Part shown: positions 34,027 through 42,923 of the stretch, piece by piece
Position numbering within the stretch: the first letter of the stretch is position 1
How the letters are laid out: each line of letters starts with the position of its first letter
Origin: Polaromonas sp. CF318
GTDB taxonomy: Bacteria; Pseudomonadota; Gammaproteobacteria; Burkholderiales; Burkholderiaceae_C
Direction: 5' to 3'
DNA length: 64,000 nt
Assembly: GCF_000282655.1 (NCBI RefSeq)
Contig: NZ_AKIV01000043.1
Location: 1-64,000 of the forward strand
Position numbers and translations under genes: made by a program
The notes under the pieces: generated by a model
What the model saw: the letters and a program-made list of their open reading frames with translations, nothing else
Told to the model about the DNA's origin: nothing
Databases searched by the model: none

Positions 34027-34452
34027 TCAGATTTTTTCTACGACCAGTTTGCTGCCAATGACTTCCCGGATACGGTGCAGGCCCGCGGATGGCGCTGCGC
34101 CGCCCGCCTGCACGACCGCCCACTGCGCGCCGCGGTAGCGCACCAGCGCCGTGCCGTCGGCTTGCCAGTCGTCGACCTGCACGGTTTCGCCGACATCCAT
34201 GTTGACGTCCGGATTGGTTCCGGGCGGCAGGGCTTCGGGCCCCCGGCTCCGGACAAAATGGGCAATGCCGACGGTGGCCGAGCCCACCACGGCCGCGGTA
34301 ACGAGCTGCACGGACGTTGAGGCGCCCAGGTGGGCGGCAATGGCCGCAGCCGCCAGCCCTATGGCCACCATCAGCAGGTAAAACGTTCCCGTCGCCAGCT
34401 CCACCGCGACCGCCACGCCGGCCAGCAGCCACCAGATCGTCGATTCACTCAT
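34027..34452 (-). CDS. NfeD family membrane protein
   Basis: This 141-residue protein has two to three N-terminal membrane spans (TIWWLLAGVAVAVELATG, LAAAAIAAHL) and a C-terminal OB-type domain (MDVGETVQVDDWQADGTALV, YRGAQWAVV). It is the short NfeD1b-like form that accompanies SPFH proteins; the SPFH gene follows after 10 bases. The ATG is preceded by AAGGAGGAAG, a strong ribosome-binding site. Confidence 0.92.
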   Translation of the reverse strand: MSESTIWWLLAGVAVAVELATGTFYLLMVAIGLAAAAIAAHLGASTSVQLVTAAVVGSATVGIAHFVRSRGPEALPPGTNPDVNMDVGETVQVDDWQADGTALVRYRGAQWAVVQAGGAAPSAGLHRIREVIGSKLVVEKI

Positions 34453-34577
34453 GCTTCCTCCTTTTGTCGGTCATCCGCTACATTTTGGGGCAATTAGACC
34501 CCAAGACAAGCGTAGCGCAACAATATGTCCTTACACTTCGCTGCTTGGAAAAAGCTTCACTCCCGCCGCTCGGGCTC

Positions 34578-34628
34578 AACCTGTCTATGCCTTTTGAGCG
34601 TTCCCCATGCCCTCCGACAGGTTCAGGG
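34578..34628. repeat. Inverted repeat with GACAGGTTCAGGG in the decarboxylase leader
   Basis: AACCTGTC (34578-34585) and GACAGGTT (34616-34623) can pair. The 13-base word GACAGGTTCAGGG (34616-34628) occurs again at 51535-51547 before truB. Both copies lie in leaders close to a start codon, so this is probably one dispersed repeat family. Confidence 0.5.
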
Positions 34629-34652
34629 CGCCCTTGAACTGCTCTCCCCGCC

Positions 34653-36941
34653 ATGAAATTCCGCTTTCCCATCGTCATCATTGACGAAGATTTCCGTTCC
34701 GAAAACACCTCCGGCCTGGGTATTCGCGCGCTGGCGCAGGCCATCGAGAGCGAAGGCTTCGAGGTGCTGGGCGTCACCAGTTACGGCGACCTCTCGCAGT
34801 TCGCCCAGCAGCAAAGCCGGGCCAGCGCCTTTATCCTGTCGATCGACGATGAGGAGTTCTCACCGGGCCCCGACCTCGATCCCGCCGTGCTGAACCTGCG
34901 CACCTTCATCGAGGAGGTGCGCCGCAAGAACCTGGACGTGCCGATTTACGTCTATGGCGAGACCAAGACCTCGCGCCACATCCCCAACGACATCCTGCGC
35001 GAGCTGCACGGCTTCATCCACATGTTCGAGGACACGCCCGAGTTCGTCGCGCGCCACATCCTGCGCGAGGCCAAGAGCTACCTGGAAGGCGTGCAGCCGC
35101 CGTTTTTCAAGGCTTTGCTGGACTACGCCGAGGACGGCTCCTATTCCTGGCACTGTCCCGGCCATTCCGGCGGCGTGGCTTTTCTCAAAAGCCCGGTCGG
35201 GCAGATGTTCCACCAGTTTTTCGGCGAGAACATGCTGCGCGCCGACGTCTGCAACGCGGTGGAGGAACTCGGCCAGTTGCTGGACCACGACGGCGCGATA
35301 GGCGCCAGCGAGCGCAATGCGGCGCGCATTTTCAACGCCGACCACTGCTTCTTCGTGACCAACGGCACTTCCACCAGCAACAAGATGGTCTGGCACCACA
35401 CGGTGGCGCCCGGCGACGTGGTGGTGGTCGACCGCAACTGCCACAAGTCCATCCTGCACTCCATCATCATGACCGGGGCAATCCCGGTGTTCCTGAAGCC
35501 GACGCGCAACCATTTCGGCATCATCGGCCCGATTCCGCAGAGCGAATTCGAGCCGGACGCCATCCGCGCCAAGATAGACGCCAACCCGTTGCTCAAGGGC
35601 GTGGACAGCAGCAAGGTCAGGCCGCGTGTGCTGACGCTGACGCAGTCGACCTATGACGGCGTGCTCTACAACACCGAAACCATCAAGGGCATGCTGGACG
35701 GCTACATCGACAACCTGCACTTTGACGAAGCCTGGCTGCCGCACGCCGCCTTCCACCCCTTCTACGGCGCTTACCACGCCATGGGCAAAAACCGCGTCCG
35801 GCCGAAAAATGCCGTGGTGTACGCCACGCAGTCCATCCACAAGCTGCTCGCCGGCATCAGCCAGGCCAGCCACGTGCTGGTGCAGGACTCGCAGGACGTG
35901 AAGCTCGACAGGCACCTCTTCAATGAGGCCTACCTGATGCACACCTCCACCTCGCCGCAGTACAGCATCATCGCCAGCTGCGATGTGGCCGCGGCCATGA
36001 TGGAGCCACCCGGCGGCACCGCGCTGGTCGAGGAGAGCATCGCCGAATCACTGGACTTTCGCCGCGCCATGCGCAAGATCGACGAAGAGTACGGCGACGA
36101 CTGGTGGTTCAAGGTCTGGGGGCCGGACAAGCTGGTCGAAGAGGGCATAGGCGAGGCCCAGGACTGGATCATCAAGGGCGAATCCCGCAGCGCCAAGATG
36201 GCGAAAAACGGCGCCAACAACTGGCACGGCTTCGGCCAGATGGCCACCGGCTTCAACATGCTGGACCCGATCAAGTCCACCATCGTCACGCCCGGCCTGG
36301 ACCTGAACGGCAAGTTCGCCAAAACCGGCATCCCGGCCAGCATCGTGACCAAGTTCCTGGCCGAACACGGCGTGATCGTCGAAAAAACCGGCCTCTACAG
36401 CTTCTTCATCATGTTCACCATCGGCATCACCAAGGGCCGCTGGAACACGCTGCTGACGGCGCTGCAGCAGTTCAAGGACGACTACGACAAGAACCAGCCG
36501 ATGTGGCGCATCCTGCCCGAGTTCTGCCAGAAGTACCCCAAGTACGAGCGCATGGGCCTGGCCGACCTGTGCCAGCACATCCACACCTTGTACGCCAAGT
36601 ACGACATCGCGCGGCTGACGACCGAGGTCTACCTGAGTGACCTGGCACCCGCCATGAAGCCCAGCGACGCCTATGCCCACATCGCCCACCGTACGACGGA
36701 GCGCGTCGAGATCGACCAGCTGGAAGGCCGCATCACCGTGGGCCTGGTGACGCCTTACCCGCCAGGTATCCCGCTCTTGATTCCGGGTGAGGTGTTCAAC
36801 AAGCGCATCGTGGACTACCTGAAGTTCTCGCGCGAATTCAACGCGCAGTGCCCGGGTTTCGAGACCGACATCCACGGCCTGGTGGAAGAGGTTGATGCCA
36901 AGGGCAAGACCCGTTATTACGCCGACTGCGTCAAGAAGTAG
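34653..36941 (+). CDS. Arginine/lysine/ornithine decarboxylase
   Basis: This 762-residue PLP enzyme of the fold-I acid-inducible family has the N-terminal wing domain (FPIVIIDEDFRSENTSGLGI), the PLP site with K397 in ATQSIHKLLAGISQ, the SWHCPGHSGG segment and the C-terminal domain (TPYPPGIPLLIPGE). The length is closest to biodegradative arginine decarboxylase AdiA (755), but substrate choice between arginine, lysine and ornithine is not decided by eye. The enzyme makes the corresponding polyamine precursor and consumes protons. No antiporter gene is next to it, so a biosynthetic role is at least as likely as acid resistance. Confidence 0.92.
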   Translation: MKFRFPIVIIDEDFRSENTSGLGIRALAQAIESEGFEVLGVTSYGDLSQFAQQQSRASAFILSIDDEEFSPGPDLDPAVLNLRTFIEEVRRKNLDVPIYVYGETKTSRHIPNDILRELHGFIHMFEDTPEFVARHILREAKSYLEGVQPPFFKALLDYAEDGSYSWHCPGHSGGVAFLKSPVGQMFHQFFGENMLRADVCNAVEELGQLLDHDGAIGASERNAARIFNADHCFFVTNGTSTSNKMVWHHTVAPGDVVVVDRNCHKSILHSIIMTGAIPVFLKPTRNHFGIIGPIPQSEFEPDAIRAKIDANPLLKGVDSSKVRPRVLTLTQSTYDGVLYNTETIKGMLDGYIDNLHFDEAWLPHAAFHPFYGAYHAMGKNRVRPKNAVVYATQSIHKLLAGISQASHVLVQDSQDVKLDRHLFNEAYLMHTSTSPQYSIIASCDVAAAMMEPPGGTALVEESIAESLDFRRAMRKIDEEYGDDWWFKVWGPDKLVEEGIGEAQDWIIKGESRSAKMAKNGANNWHGFGQMATGFNMLDPIKSTIVTPGLDLNGKFAKTGIPASIVTKFLAEHGVIVEKTGLYSFFIMFTIGITKGRWNTLLTALQQFKDDYDKNQPMWRILPEFCQKYPKYERMGLADLCQHIHTLYAKYDIARLTTEVYLSDLAPAMKPSDAYAHIAHRTTERVEIDQLEGRITVGLVTPYPPGIPLLIPGEVFNKRIVDYLKFSREFNAQCPGFETDIHGLVEEVDAKGKTRYYADCVKK

Positions 36942-36986
36942 GCCCAAGCCGGCCCGGGCGCGCGGACGACGCCTGCCCCGGCTGCC

Positions 36987-37928
36987 TTAAACGGCGGCGT
37001 CCCGCACCCGCATGAAACTGGCAAAGCGCGGAATGCCGCTGTCGTTCAGGCCGCGGAAACGGTAGCTCACGGTGCTGCCCACGGGCGGCGGGTTCTGGCG
37101 CAGCTCGTCGCTCAGGCCGCTGCCCAGCTTGAAGCGACGGCCGGGCTTGCCGTCGGCGGCCGGCATCTCCACCAGCAGCGCGCCCACCATGCCCGCATAT
37201 TTGCCCTGGCCTGGAATGTGCGCCACCACGCGGGCTTCGTCGTCTTCGTGCGGCTTGGCCTTGAGCAGGTCGTCGCTGCGCTGGCCCCTGTAAAGCGAGG
37301 CCCCGCGGTGCAGCATCAGGCCTTCGCCGCCGTGCTTGACGGTGGTGGCCAACAAAGCCTGCAGGGCCGCATGGCTGGCGACCTTGGATTGGGCCACGGC
37401 CTGTACCCAGGGCTGGTCGATGCGGCTCACCACGCCGTTCAGGGCCGGGATGCGCTCGTTGAAGCGGCCGCCCTGCGTGGGCAGGTCGAACACCATGAAG
37501 CGCATGGCCCGCCAGGCCGCCGGATCGGGGCTTTGCTGGCGCACCGTGGACATCGCGCGGGCGAACTGCCCGTGGCCCGCCCACAATTCGCCGTCCAGCG
37601 GCACCTTGGGCCAGCCCGCCGTGAACCAGGCCGGCGCCGCGATGCGTTCCCCGTTGCGCGTCAGCAGCTTTTCGCCGTCCCAGTAGCCGCGTATGCCGTC
37701 GTATTTTTCGCTGACCCAGTAGTCGGCCAGGGGGATGCCCGGGCGGTAGGCTTTGGCCAGCATGAGCTGCGGCGCCTCGGGAGCAGTCGCGGCGGCAAAG
37801 GCCGGGCCGGACAGGGTGGGCGTGAGCAGGCCTGCGACGACCAGCAGCAACTGGAGGGCTTTAAGGCGAAAAACCGCCGTGGAGGTTGAAATGTGGGAGG
37901 TGGGTGTTTGTGCTGGGTGCGGTGCCAT
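36987..37928 (-). CDS. Secreted ATP-dependent DNA ligase, Lig E type
   Basis: This is a 313-residue protein. Residues 20-47 form a signal peptide (LKALQLLLVVAGLL, then GPAFAAA as probable cleavage site). The nucleotidyltransferase motif I is SEKYDGIRGYWDG with the adenylated lysine at K75. Motif III-like LDGELW, motif IV-like HGGEGLMLH and motif V-like DDLLKAKP follow, and the small OB domain ends with PRFASFMRVRD. No additional domains occur, matching the minimal periplasmic Lig E group. A perfect CTGT-N8-ACAG box lies 17 bases before the start, suggesting SOS control (inference). The ribosome-binding site is weak. Confidence 0.88.
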   Translation of the reverse strand: MAPHPAQTPTSHISTSTAVFRLKALQLLLVVAGLLTPTLSGPAFAAATAPEAPQLMLAKAYRPGIPLADYWVSEKYDGIRGYWDGEKLLTRNGERIAAPAWFTAGWPKVPLDGELWAGHGQFARAMSTVRQQSPDPAAWRAMRFMVFDLPTQGGRFNERIPALNGVVSRIDQPWVQAVAQSKVASHAALQALLATTVKHGGEGLMLHRGASLYRGQRSDDLLKAKPHEDDEARVVAHIPGQGKYAGMVGALLVEMPAADGKPGRRFKLGSGLSDELRQNPPPVGSTVSYRFRGLNDSGIPRFASFMRVRDAAV

Positions 37929-37945
37929 GTTTCTTTGACTTTTGG

Positions 37946-37961
37946 CTGTATGAATGTACAG
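37946..37961. promoter_or_regulatory. Candidate LexA operator before the Lig E gene
   Basis: CTGTATGAATGTACAG matches CTGT-N8-ACAG in all eight fixed positions, like the imuA box. It sits in the 142-base divergent gap, 17 bases before the ligase start codon. On the minus strand a promoter-like TTGCCG (37983-37988) and TAGACT, 17 bases apart, overlap it. An 8-base fixed match occurs about once by chance in a window of this size, so position is the main support. Confidence 0.62.
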
Positions 37962-38070
37962 TCTATAGTCCCGTGCCGGGCGCGGCAAGCGTTGCTCCAG
38001 GAAACTGTCGAGGGCGCGCCACATGCGCCTGGTTCCCCCGCAAATCATTGAGAAAAAAGGATGCAAAAAC

Positions 38071-38418
38071 ATGACCCACCAAGGAAGCTGCCACTGCGGA
38101 AGGATTGCCTTTGAGGTCGAGGGCGAGCCCGCCAGCGCGCTGGCCTGCAACTGCTCCATGTGCTCGCGCAAGGGCTCGCTGCTCTGGTTTGTTCCGCGCG
38201 AGCAGTTGCGCCTGCTCACGCCCGACGAGAACGCCAGTACCTATCTGTTCAACAAGCACCTCATCCAGCACCGGTTTTGCCCCACCTGCGGCATCCACCC
38301 CTATGGCGAAGGCACGGGCCCGGACGGCAAGCGCATGGCCGCCATCAACCTGCGCTGCGTGCAGGATCTGGACCTCGCCGCCATCCCCGTCCAGCATTTC
38401 AACGGGCGGGCTGCATGA
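38071..38418 (+). CDS. GFA (CENP-V/GFA) family protein
   Basis: This is a 115-residue zinc protein of the glutathione-dependent formaldehyde-activating family fold: QGSCHCGRIAFEVEG at the N-terminus, CNCSMCSRKGSL in the centre and FCPTCGIHPYGEG near the C-terminus supply the conserved cysteines. Most such proteins have no proven activity. The start at 38071 has AAAAAAGG about ten bases upstream. The stop overlaps the GNAT gene by four bases. It is divergent from the ligase gene. Confidence 0.92.
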   Translation: MTHQGSCHCGRIAFEVEGEPASALACNCSMCSRKGSLLWFVPREQLRLLTPDENASTYLFNKHLIQHRFCPTCGIHPYGEGTGPDGKRMAAINLRCVQDLDLAAIPVQHFNGRAA

Positions 38419-39155
38419 CCCCCAGCGATATCGAATCCATAGAGCGGGCCACCCTGGCCGCGGTGTCTCCCGAAGCCGTCGAGGAATTCCAGGGCTGGCT
38501 GCTGCCTTTTGACGGTGGCACGGTCAGCCGGGCCCACAGCGCCGTGCCGCTGCGCCATGTGCCGGCGGGCGTGGGCATGGTCGAGCAGATAGAAGCGCGC
38601 TACCGGGCGCGCGGCCTGCGCACGGTGTTCCGTCTGGCCAATGAGGGCTGCTTCGACGGCCTGCGGCAGGAACTGGCGCGGCGCGGCTACCAATCGGGAA
38701 AGCCGGTGCTGGTTCAGGTGGCGCCGGTGCAGGCCATGCGCGCGGCCAGTGCGGCAGCGCCGGCCGAAACCGCCGATGTGCCCGATGCGGCCTGGGCCGC
38801 GCTGTTCCTGGCCGAAGGTTTTGACCCGGTAGACGGCGCGAGCCGCGTCAAGGCCTTGAGCCGCGCCCGCGGTTCGGTCTATGCCAGCGTGCGCGAAAAC
38901 GGCAAAACCGTGGCGGCGGGCGCCGGCGCCTTCAGCCATGGCTGGTCCAGCGTGCACGGCATGCGCACCGACCAGGCCTGCAGGGGCAGGGGACTGGCCG
39001 GGCGCGTGCTGGCCGGCATCGCCGCCGTGGCCGAACAGCGCGGCATCGCGCGGGCTTTTTTGCAGGTGGAAGACGTCAATGCCCCGGCGCTGGCGCTGTA
39101 CCGGCGCGCGGGTTTTGAGACCGTCTGGAGTTACGACTACTGGCGGCAACCGTAG
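38415..39155 (+). CDS. GNAT family N-acetyltransferase
   Basis: This is a 246-residue protein with the acetyl-CoA-binding segment in its C-terminal half (MRTDQACRGRGLAGRVLAGI) and the late ALALYRRAGFETVWSYDYW, both standard for GNAT enzymes. The N-terminal half resembles a second, degenerate GNAT-like domain. The substrate is unknown. It is coupled to the GFA gene through an ATGA overlap. Confidence 0.88.
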   Translation: MTPSDIESIERATLAAVSPEAVEEFQGWLLPFDGGTVSRAHSAVPLRHVPAGVGMVEQIEARYRARGLRTVFRLANEGCFDGLRQELARRGYQSGKPVLVQVAPVQAMRAASAAAPAETADVPDAAWAALFLAEGFDPVDGASRVKALSRARGSVYASVRENGKTVAAGAGAFSHGWSSVHGMRTDQACRGRGLAGRVLAGIAAVAEQRGIARAFLQVEDVNAPALALYRRAGFETVWSYDYWRQP

Positions 39156-39169
39156 GTGGCTGCCCAGGC

Positions 39170-39979
39170 TCAGGCCGCTTCGGCCGGCTCGGCGATGCCG
39201 CCCACGACGTGGCTGAAACCGCCGTCGACATAAGTGATCTCGGCGCTCACGCCGCCGGCCAGGTCGCTCAGCAGGAAAGCCGCCACATTGCCCACGTCCT
39301 CGATCGTCACGTTGCGGCGAATCGGGGAGGCTTCGGCGACCACGCTCAGAATCTTGCCGAAGCCCTTGATGCCGCTGGCGGCCAGGGTCTTGATGGGGCC
39401 GGCGCTGATGCCGTTAACGCGCATGCCCTTGGGGCCCAGCGATTCGGCCAGGTAGCGTACCGAGGCTTCCAGGCTGGCCTTGGCCAGGCCCATGGTGTTG
39501 TAGTTGGGCACGGTGCGCACTGCGCCCAGGTAGGTCAGCGTGAGCAGCGCCGATTTCGGGTTCAGGTAGGGCAGGGCCGCCTTGGCCATGGCCGGAAAGC
39601 TGTAGGCGCTGATGTCGTGGGCGATCTTGAAGCCCTCGCGCGACAGGCCGTCGAGGAAGTCGCCGGCAATCGCCTCGCGCGGCGCATAGCCTATGCTGTG
39701 CACAAAGCCGTCAAACGTCGGCCATGTCTGGGACAGGTCGGAAAACAGCTTGGCAATCTGCGCGTCGTCGCCCACGTCGCAGTCAAAAATCAGTTTCGAA
39801 TCGAAATCGGCGGCGAATTCCGTGATGCGGTCCTTGAAACGCTCCCCGACGTAGCTGAAGGCCAGTTCGGCGCCCTGGGCGTGGCAGGCCTTGGCGATGC
39901 CGTAGGCGATGGAGCGGTTGGACAGCACGCCCGTGATCAACAGTTTTTTGCCAGTGAGGAATCCGGTGTGTGTCGCCAT
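39170..39979 (-). CDS. fabI: Enoyl-ACP reductase FabI
   Basis: This is a 269-residue short-chain dehydrogenase-type enzyme that reduces trans-2-enoyl-ACP with NADH in fatty acid elongation. It shows the atypical cofactor motif [19 protein letters not shown], the catalytic [12 protein letters not shown] (Tyr and Lys of YX6K) and [15 protein letters not shown], all of FabI type. It is the target class of triclosan. The start at 39979 is divergent from yejA with 96 bases between; fabI beside yejABEF is a familiar order in Burkholderiales. Confidence 0.96.
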   Translation of the reverse strand: MATHTGFLTGKKLLITGVLSNRSIAYGIAKACHAQGAELAFSYVGERFKDRITEFAADFDSKLIFDCDVGDDAQIAKLFSDLSQTWPTFDGFVHSIGYAPREAIAGDFLDGLSREGFKIAHDISAYSFPAMAKAALPYLNPKSALLTLTYLGAVRTVPNYNTMGLAKASLEASVRYLAESLGPKGMRVNGISAGPIKTLAASGIKGFGKILSVVAEASPIRRNVTIEDVGNVAAFLLSDLAGGVSAEITYVDGGFSHVVGGIAEPAEAA

Positions 39980-40075
39980 GCAGGTGCTCCAGTAAATGTG
40001 CGGAAGATATGCCGGCAAGGGGCGCGAGATTCGCGCGCCGGAAATTTGCCGACCTAAGTAGGGCAGAATTGTCGC

Positions 40076-41893
40076 ATGCGAAGTTTGCTGGTCTGGCTCC
40101 TGCTGGTAGTTTCTGCGCCGTCATGGGCCGCGCACGGTTACGCGCTCTGGGGCGATCTCAAGTACCCCGCGGGTTTTACCCATTTCGACTACGTCAATCC
40201 CGTGGCGCCCAAAGGCGGCGAGCTGCGACTGGTCAGCAACCTGCGTTATTCGACCTTCGACAAATACAACCCTTTCACGATCAAGGGCTCGGCACCCGCC
40301 TATCTGTCGGTACTGATGTTCGATTCGCTGCTGGCCGGCTCCATGGACGAAACCGCCGCGGGCTATGGCCTGCTGGCAGAGGACGTGCAGGTGGCACCCG
40401 ACCGGCTGAGCGTGGTGTTCCGCCTGCGCCCGCAGGCGAAGTTCCACAATGGGATGCCGGTGGAGGCCGCGGACGTCAAGCATAGCTACGACACGCTGAT
40501 GGGCCCCTACACCTCACCCGGCTACAAGACCGCGTTGGAGGATGTGGCGGGCTGCGACGTGATCGACGCGCGCACCGTGCGTTTCCGGTTCAAGAAGCCC
40601 AACCGCGAATTGCCCCTGACCGTGGGTGGCCTGCCGGTGTTCAGCCGTGTCTGGGGCATGGTGGGCGGCAAGCCCAAGCGCTTCGACGAAGTTGTGATGG
40701 ACATACCCATAGGCAGCGGGCCCTACAAGATCGGCCCGGTGCGTTTCGGCAAGGACATCACTTATGTGCGCGACCCCGACTACTGGGCCCGTGATTTGAA
40801 CGTGCGGCGCGGCGGCTATAACTTCGATCGCATCACCGTGAAGATCTACAAGGACAACACGGCGCGGCTGGAGGCCCTGAAGGCGGCCGAGTTCGACATG
40901 ATGAGCTTCTACTCGGCCGGCGACTGGGCGCGCCGCGTGACGGGCAAGCGCTTTGATTCGGGTGAGCTGGTCAAGCAGGATTTCCCGCACCGCCAGCCGG
41001 CCGGGTTCCAGAGCTATGTGCTCAACAGCCGCAAGCCCATGCTGTCCGACCCGCGTGTACGCGAGGCTCTCGGCCTGGCGCTGGACTATGAGTGGATGAA
41101 CCGGCAGATGTTCTACAACGGCTATCCGCGCGTGATGGATCTGTTCGGCAACACGGACTGCGCCGCAACCGGCCAGCCGTCTCCGGAGGAACTGGCCCTG
41201 CTGGAGCCCTTGCGCGCCAAGGTGCCCGCCGCGGTCTTCGGGCCCATGTACCAGCCGCCCAGGACGACCGGTGAAGGCCAGTCGCTGCGCAACAACCTGC
41301 GCAAGGCGCAGGCCCTGCTCAAGGATGCCGGCTGGACCTACCGCGACGGCGCGCTGCGCAACGCCAAGGGCGACGCCATGGTGCTCGACTATCTGGACAG
41401 CCGCGACACGGGCGTGCGCACGATCGCGCCCTGGATGCGCAACCTGGAAAAGCTGGGTATCACGCTGCGCTTCTCGCCGGTGGACTTTGCGCTCTACCAG
41501 CAGCGACTGGACAAATTCGAGTTCGACATCACGACCATCAACTTCCCGGGCACGCACGACCCGGGCCAGCAACTGAGCGACATTTTCGGCAGCAAGGCGG
41601 CCGACACCGAAAGCTCGGGCAATTACTTTGGCGTCAAGAGCCCGGCCGTGGACGCGCTGGTCACCGCGGCGGTCGGCGCCAGGACCAAGGCTGAGCTGAT
41701 CCCGGCCTGCCGGGCGCTGGACCGCGTGATCATGCACAGCCACTACCTGATCCCCCAGTGGACGCTGACCTCGCACCGCGTCGCCTACAACGCCTGGCGG
41801 CTGGGCTTCAAACCGCCGATGCCGCCTTATGCCGGGGCGGAAGACTGGGTCATGCTGGCCTGGTGGGCCAAACCCGTGCCCCAAGGAAAGTAG
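40076..41893 (+). CDS. yejA: Oligopeptide-type ABC transporter binding protein YejA
   Basis: This 605-residue SBP_bac_5 family protein has a signal peptide ([15 protein letters not shown], cleavage after AAHG region). The family blocks are [38 protein letters not shown] and [11 protein letters not shown]. YejA-type proteins deliver peptides such as microcin C in enteric bacteria. It is the first of four ordered genes, yejB following after four bases. Confidence 0.94.
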   Translation: MRSLLVWLLLVVSAPSWAAHGYALWGDLKYPAGFTHFDYVNPVAPKGGELRLVSNLRYSTFDKYNPFTIKGSAPAYLSVLMFDSLLAGSMDETAAGYGLLAEDVQVAPDRLSVVFRLRPQAKFHNGMPVEAADVKHSYDTLMGPYTSPGYKTALEDVAGCDVIDARTVRFRFKKPNRELPLTVGGLPVFSRVWGMVGGKPKRFDEVVMDIPIGSGPYKIGPVRFGKDITYVRDPDYWARDLNVRRGGYNFDRITVKIYKDNTARLEALKAAEFDMMSFYSAGDWARRVTGKRFDSGELVKQDFPHRQPAGFQSYVLNSRKPMLSDPRVREALGLALDYEWMNRQMFYNGYPRVMDLFGNTDCAATGQPSPEELALLEPLRAKVPAAVFGPMYQPPRTTGEGQSLRNNLRKAQALLKDAGWTYRDGALRNAKGDAMVLDYLDSRDTGVRTIAPWMRNLEKLGITLRFSPVDFALYQQRLDKFEFDITTINFPGTHDPGQQLSDIFGSKAADTESSGNYFGVKSPAVDALVTAAVGARTKAELIPACRALDRVIMHSHYLIPQWTLTSHRVAYNAWRLGFKPPMPPYAGAEDWVMLAWWAKPVPQGK

Positions 41894-41897
41894 CCAG

Positions 41898-42923
41898 ATG
41901 TTCGCCTACGCCCTCAAACGCCTGCTGCTGATGATTCCCACCTTGCTGGGCGTGCTGCTGATCACCTTTGCCGTGATCCAGTTCGTGCCCGGCGGGCCGG
42001 TGGAGCAATACTTGTCGGACGCCAAAGGCGGCTTCGGCGGTGTGGAGTCGGGCGGCTCCAGCTACCGGGGCAACCAGGGCGTGGACCCCAAGCGCCTGGA
42101 GGCGATCAAGGCCTTATACGGTTTCGACAAGCCGGCCCATGAGCGGCTGGTGCAGATGCTGGGCCAGTTCGCGCGCTTCGACCTGGGCAAGAGCTTTTTC
42201 CAGAACAAGGACGTGTGGACGCTGATCCTGGAGAAGCTGCCGGTGTCCATCAGCCTGGGGCTGTGGACTTTTTTCATCAGTTACGGCGTCGCCGTGCCCT
42301 TGGGCGTGGCCAAGGCAGTCAGGGCGGGGAGCAAGTTCGACCTGATCACCACCTTGCTGATCCTGGTGGGCTATGCCATTCCGGGTTTTGTGCTGGGCGT
42401 TGTGTTGCTTGTGATCTTTGGCGGCCAGCTGCAGTGGTTTCCCTTGCGCGGGCTGACCTCGCCGAACTGGGACGAACTGAGCGTGGGCGCGAAGATCGTG
42501 GACTACCTCTGGCACATCACCCTGCCGGTGACCGCCATGGTATTCGGCAGCTTCGCGGTGACGGCCATGCTGACCAAGAACTCGTTCCTGGAAGAGATTC
42601 GCAAGCAATATGTGCTGACCGCGCGCGCCAAGGGTCTGGCCGAAAACCGTGTGCTCTGGAAACACGTGTTCCGCAATGCGCTGATTCCCATCATCACCGG
42701 TTTTCCGGGCGCGTTCATCGGCGCGTTCTTCACGGGGTCGCTGCTGATCGAGACGCTGTTCTCCCTGGACGGCCTGGGCCTGCTCAGCTACGAGAGCGTG
42801 ATCCGGCGCGACTATCCCGTGGTGCTCGGAACGCTCTACCTGTTCACATTGATCGGGCTTTTAACCAAACTGGTCAGCGACCTCTCTTACGTACTGGTGG
42901 ATCCACGTGTCAAATTCGACTAG
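41898..42923 (+). CDS. yejB: ABC transporter permease YejB
   Basis: This 341-residue inner-membrane permease has the DppB-type opening MFAYALKRLLLMIPTLLGVL, a large first periplasmic loop with DPKRLEAIKALYGFDKP, and the EAA-like loop RAKGLAENRVLWKHVFRNAL. It overlaps yejE by 17 bases. Confidence 0.95.
   Translation: MFAYALKRLLLMIPTLLGVLLITFAVIQFVPGGPVEQYLSDAKGGFGGVESGGSSYRGNQGVDPKRLEAIKALYGFDKPAHERLVQMLGQFARFDLGKSFFQNKDVWTLILEKLPVSISLGLWTFFISYGVAVPLGVAKAVRAGSKFDLITTLLILVGYAIPGFVLGVVLLVIFGGQLQWFPLRGLTSPNWDELSVGAKIVDYLWHITLPVTAMVFGSFAVTAMLTKNSFLEEIRKQYVLTARAKGLAENRVLWKHVFRNALIPIITGFPGAFIGAFFTGSLLIETLFSLDGLGLLSYESVIRRDYPVVLGTLYLFTLIGLLTKLVSDLSYVLVDPRVKFD

Noticed and set aside
34485-34504. TTGGGG/CCCCAA hairpin upstream of the decarboxylase as a terminator or riboswitch
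   Set aside because: The stem is six bases with no T run, and no larger conserved fold could be drawn.
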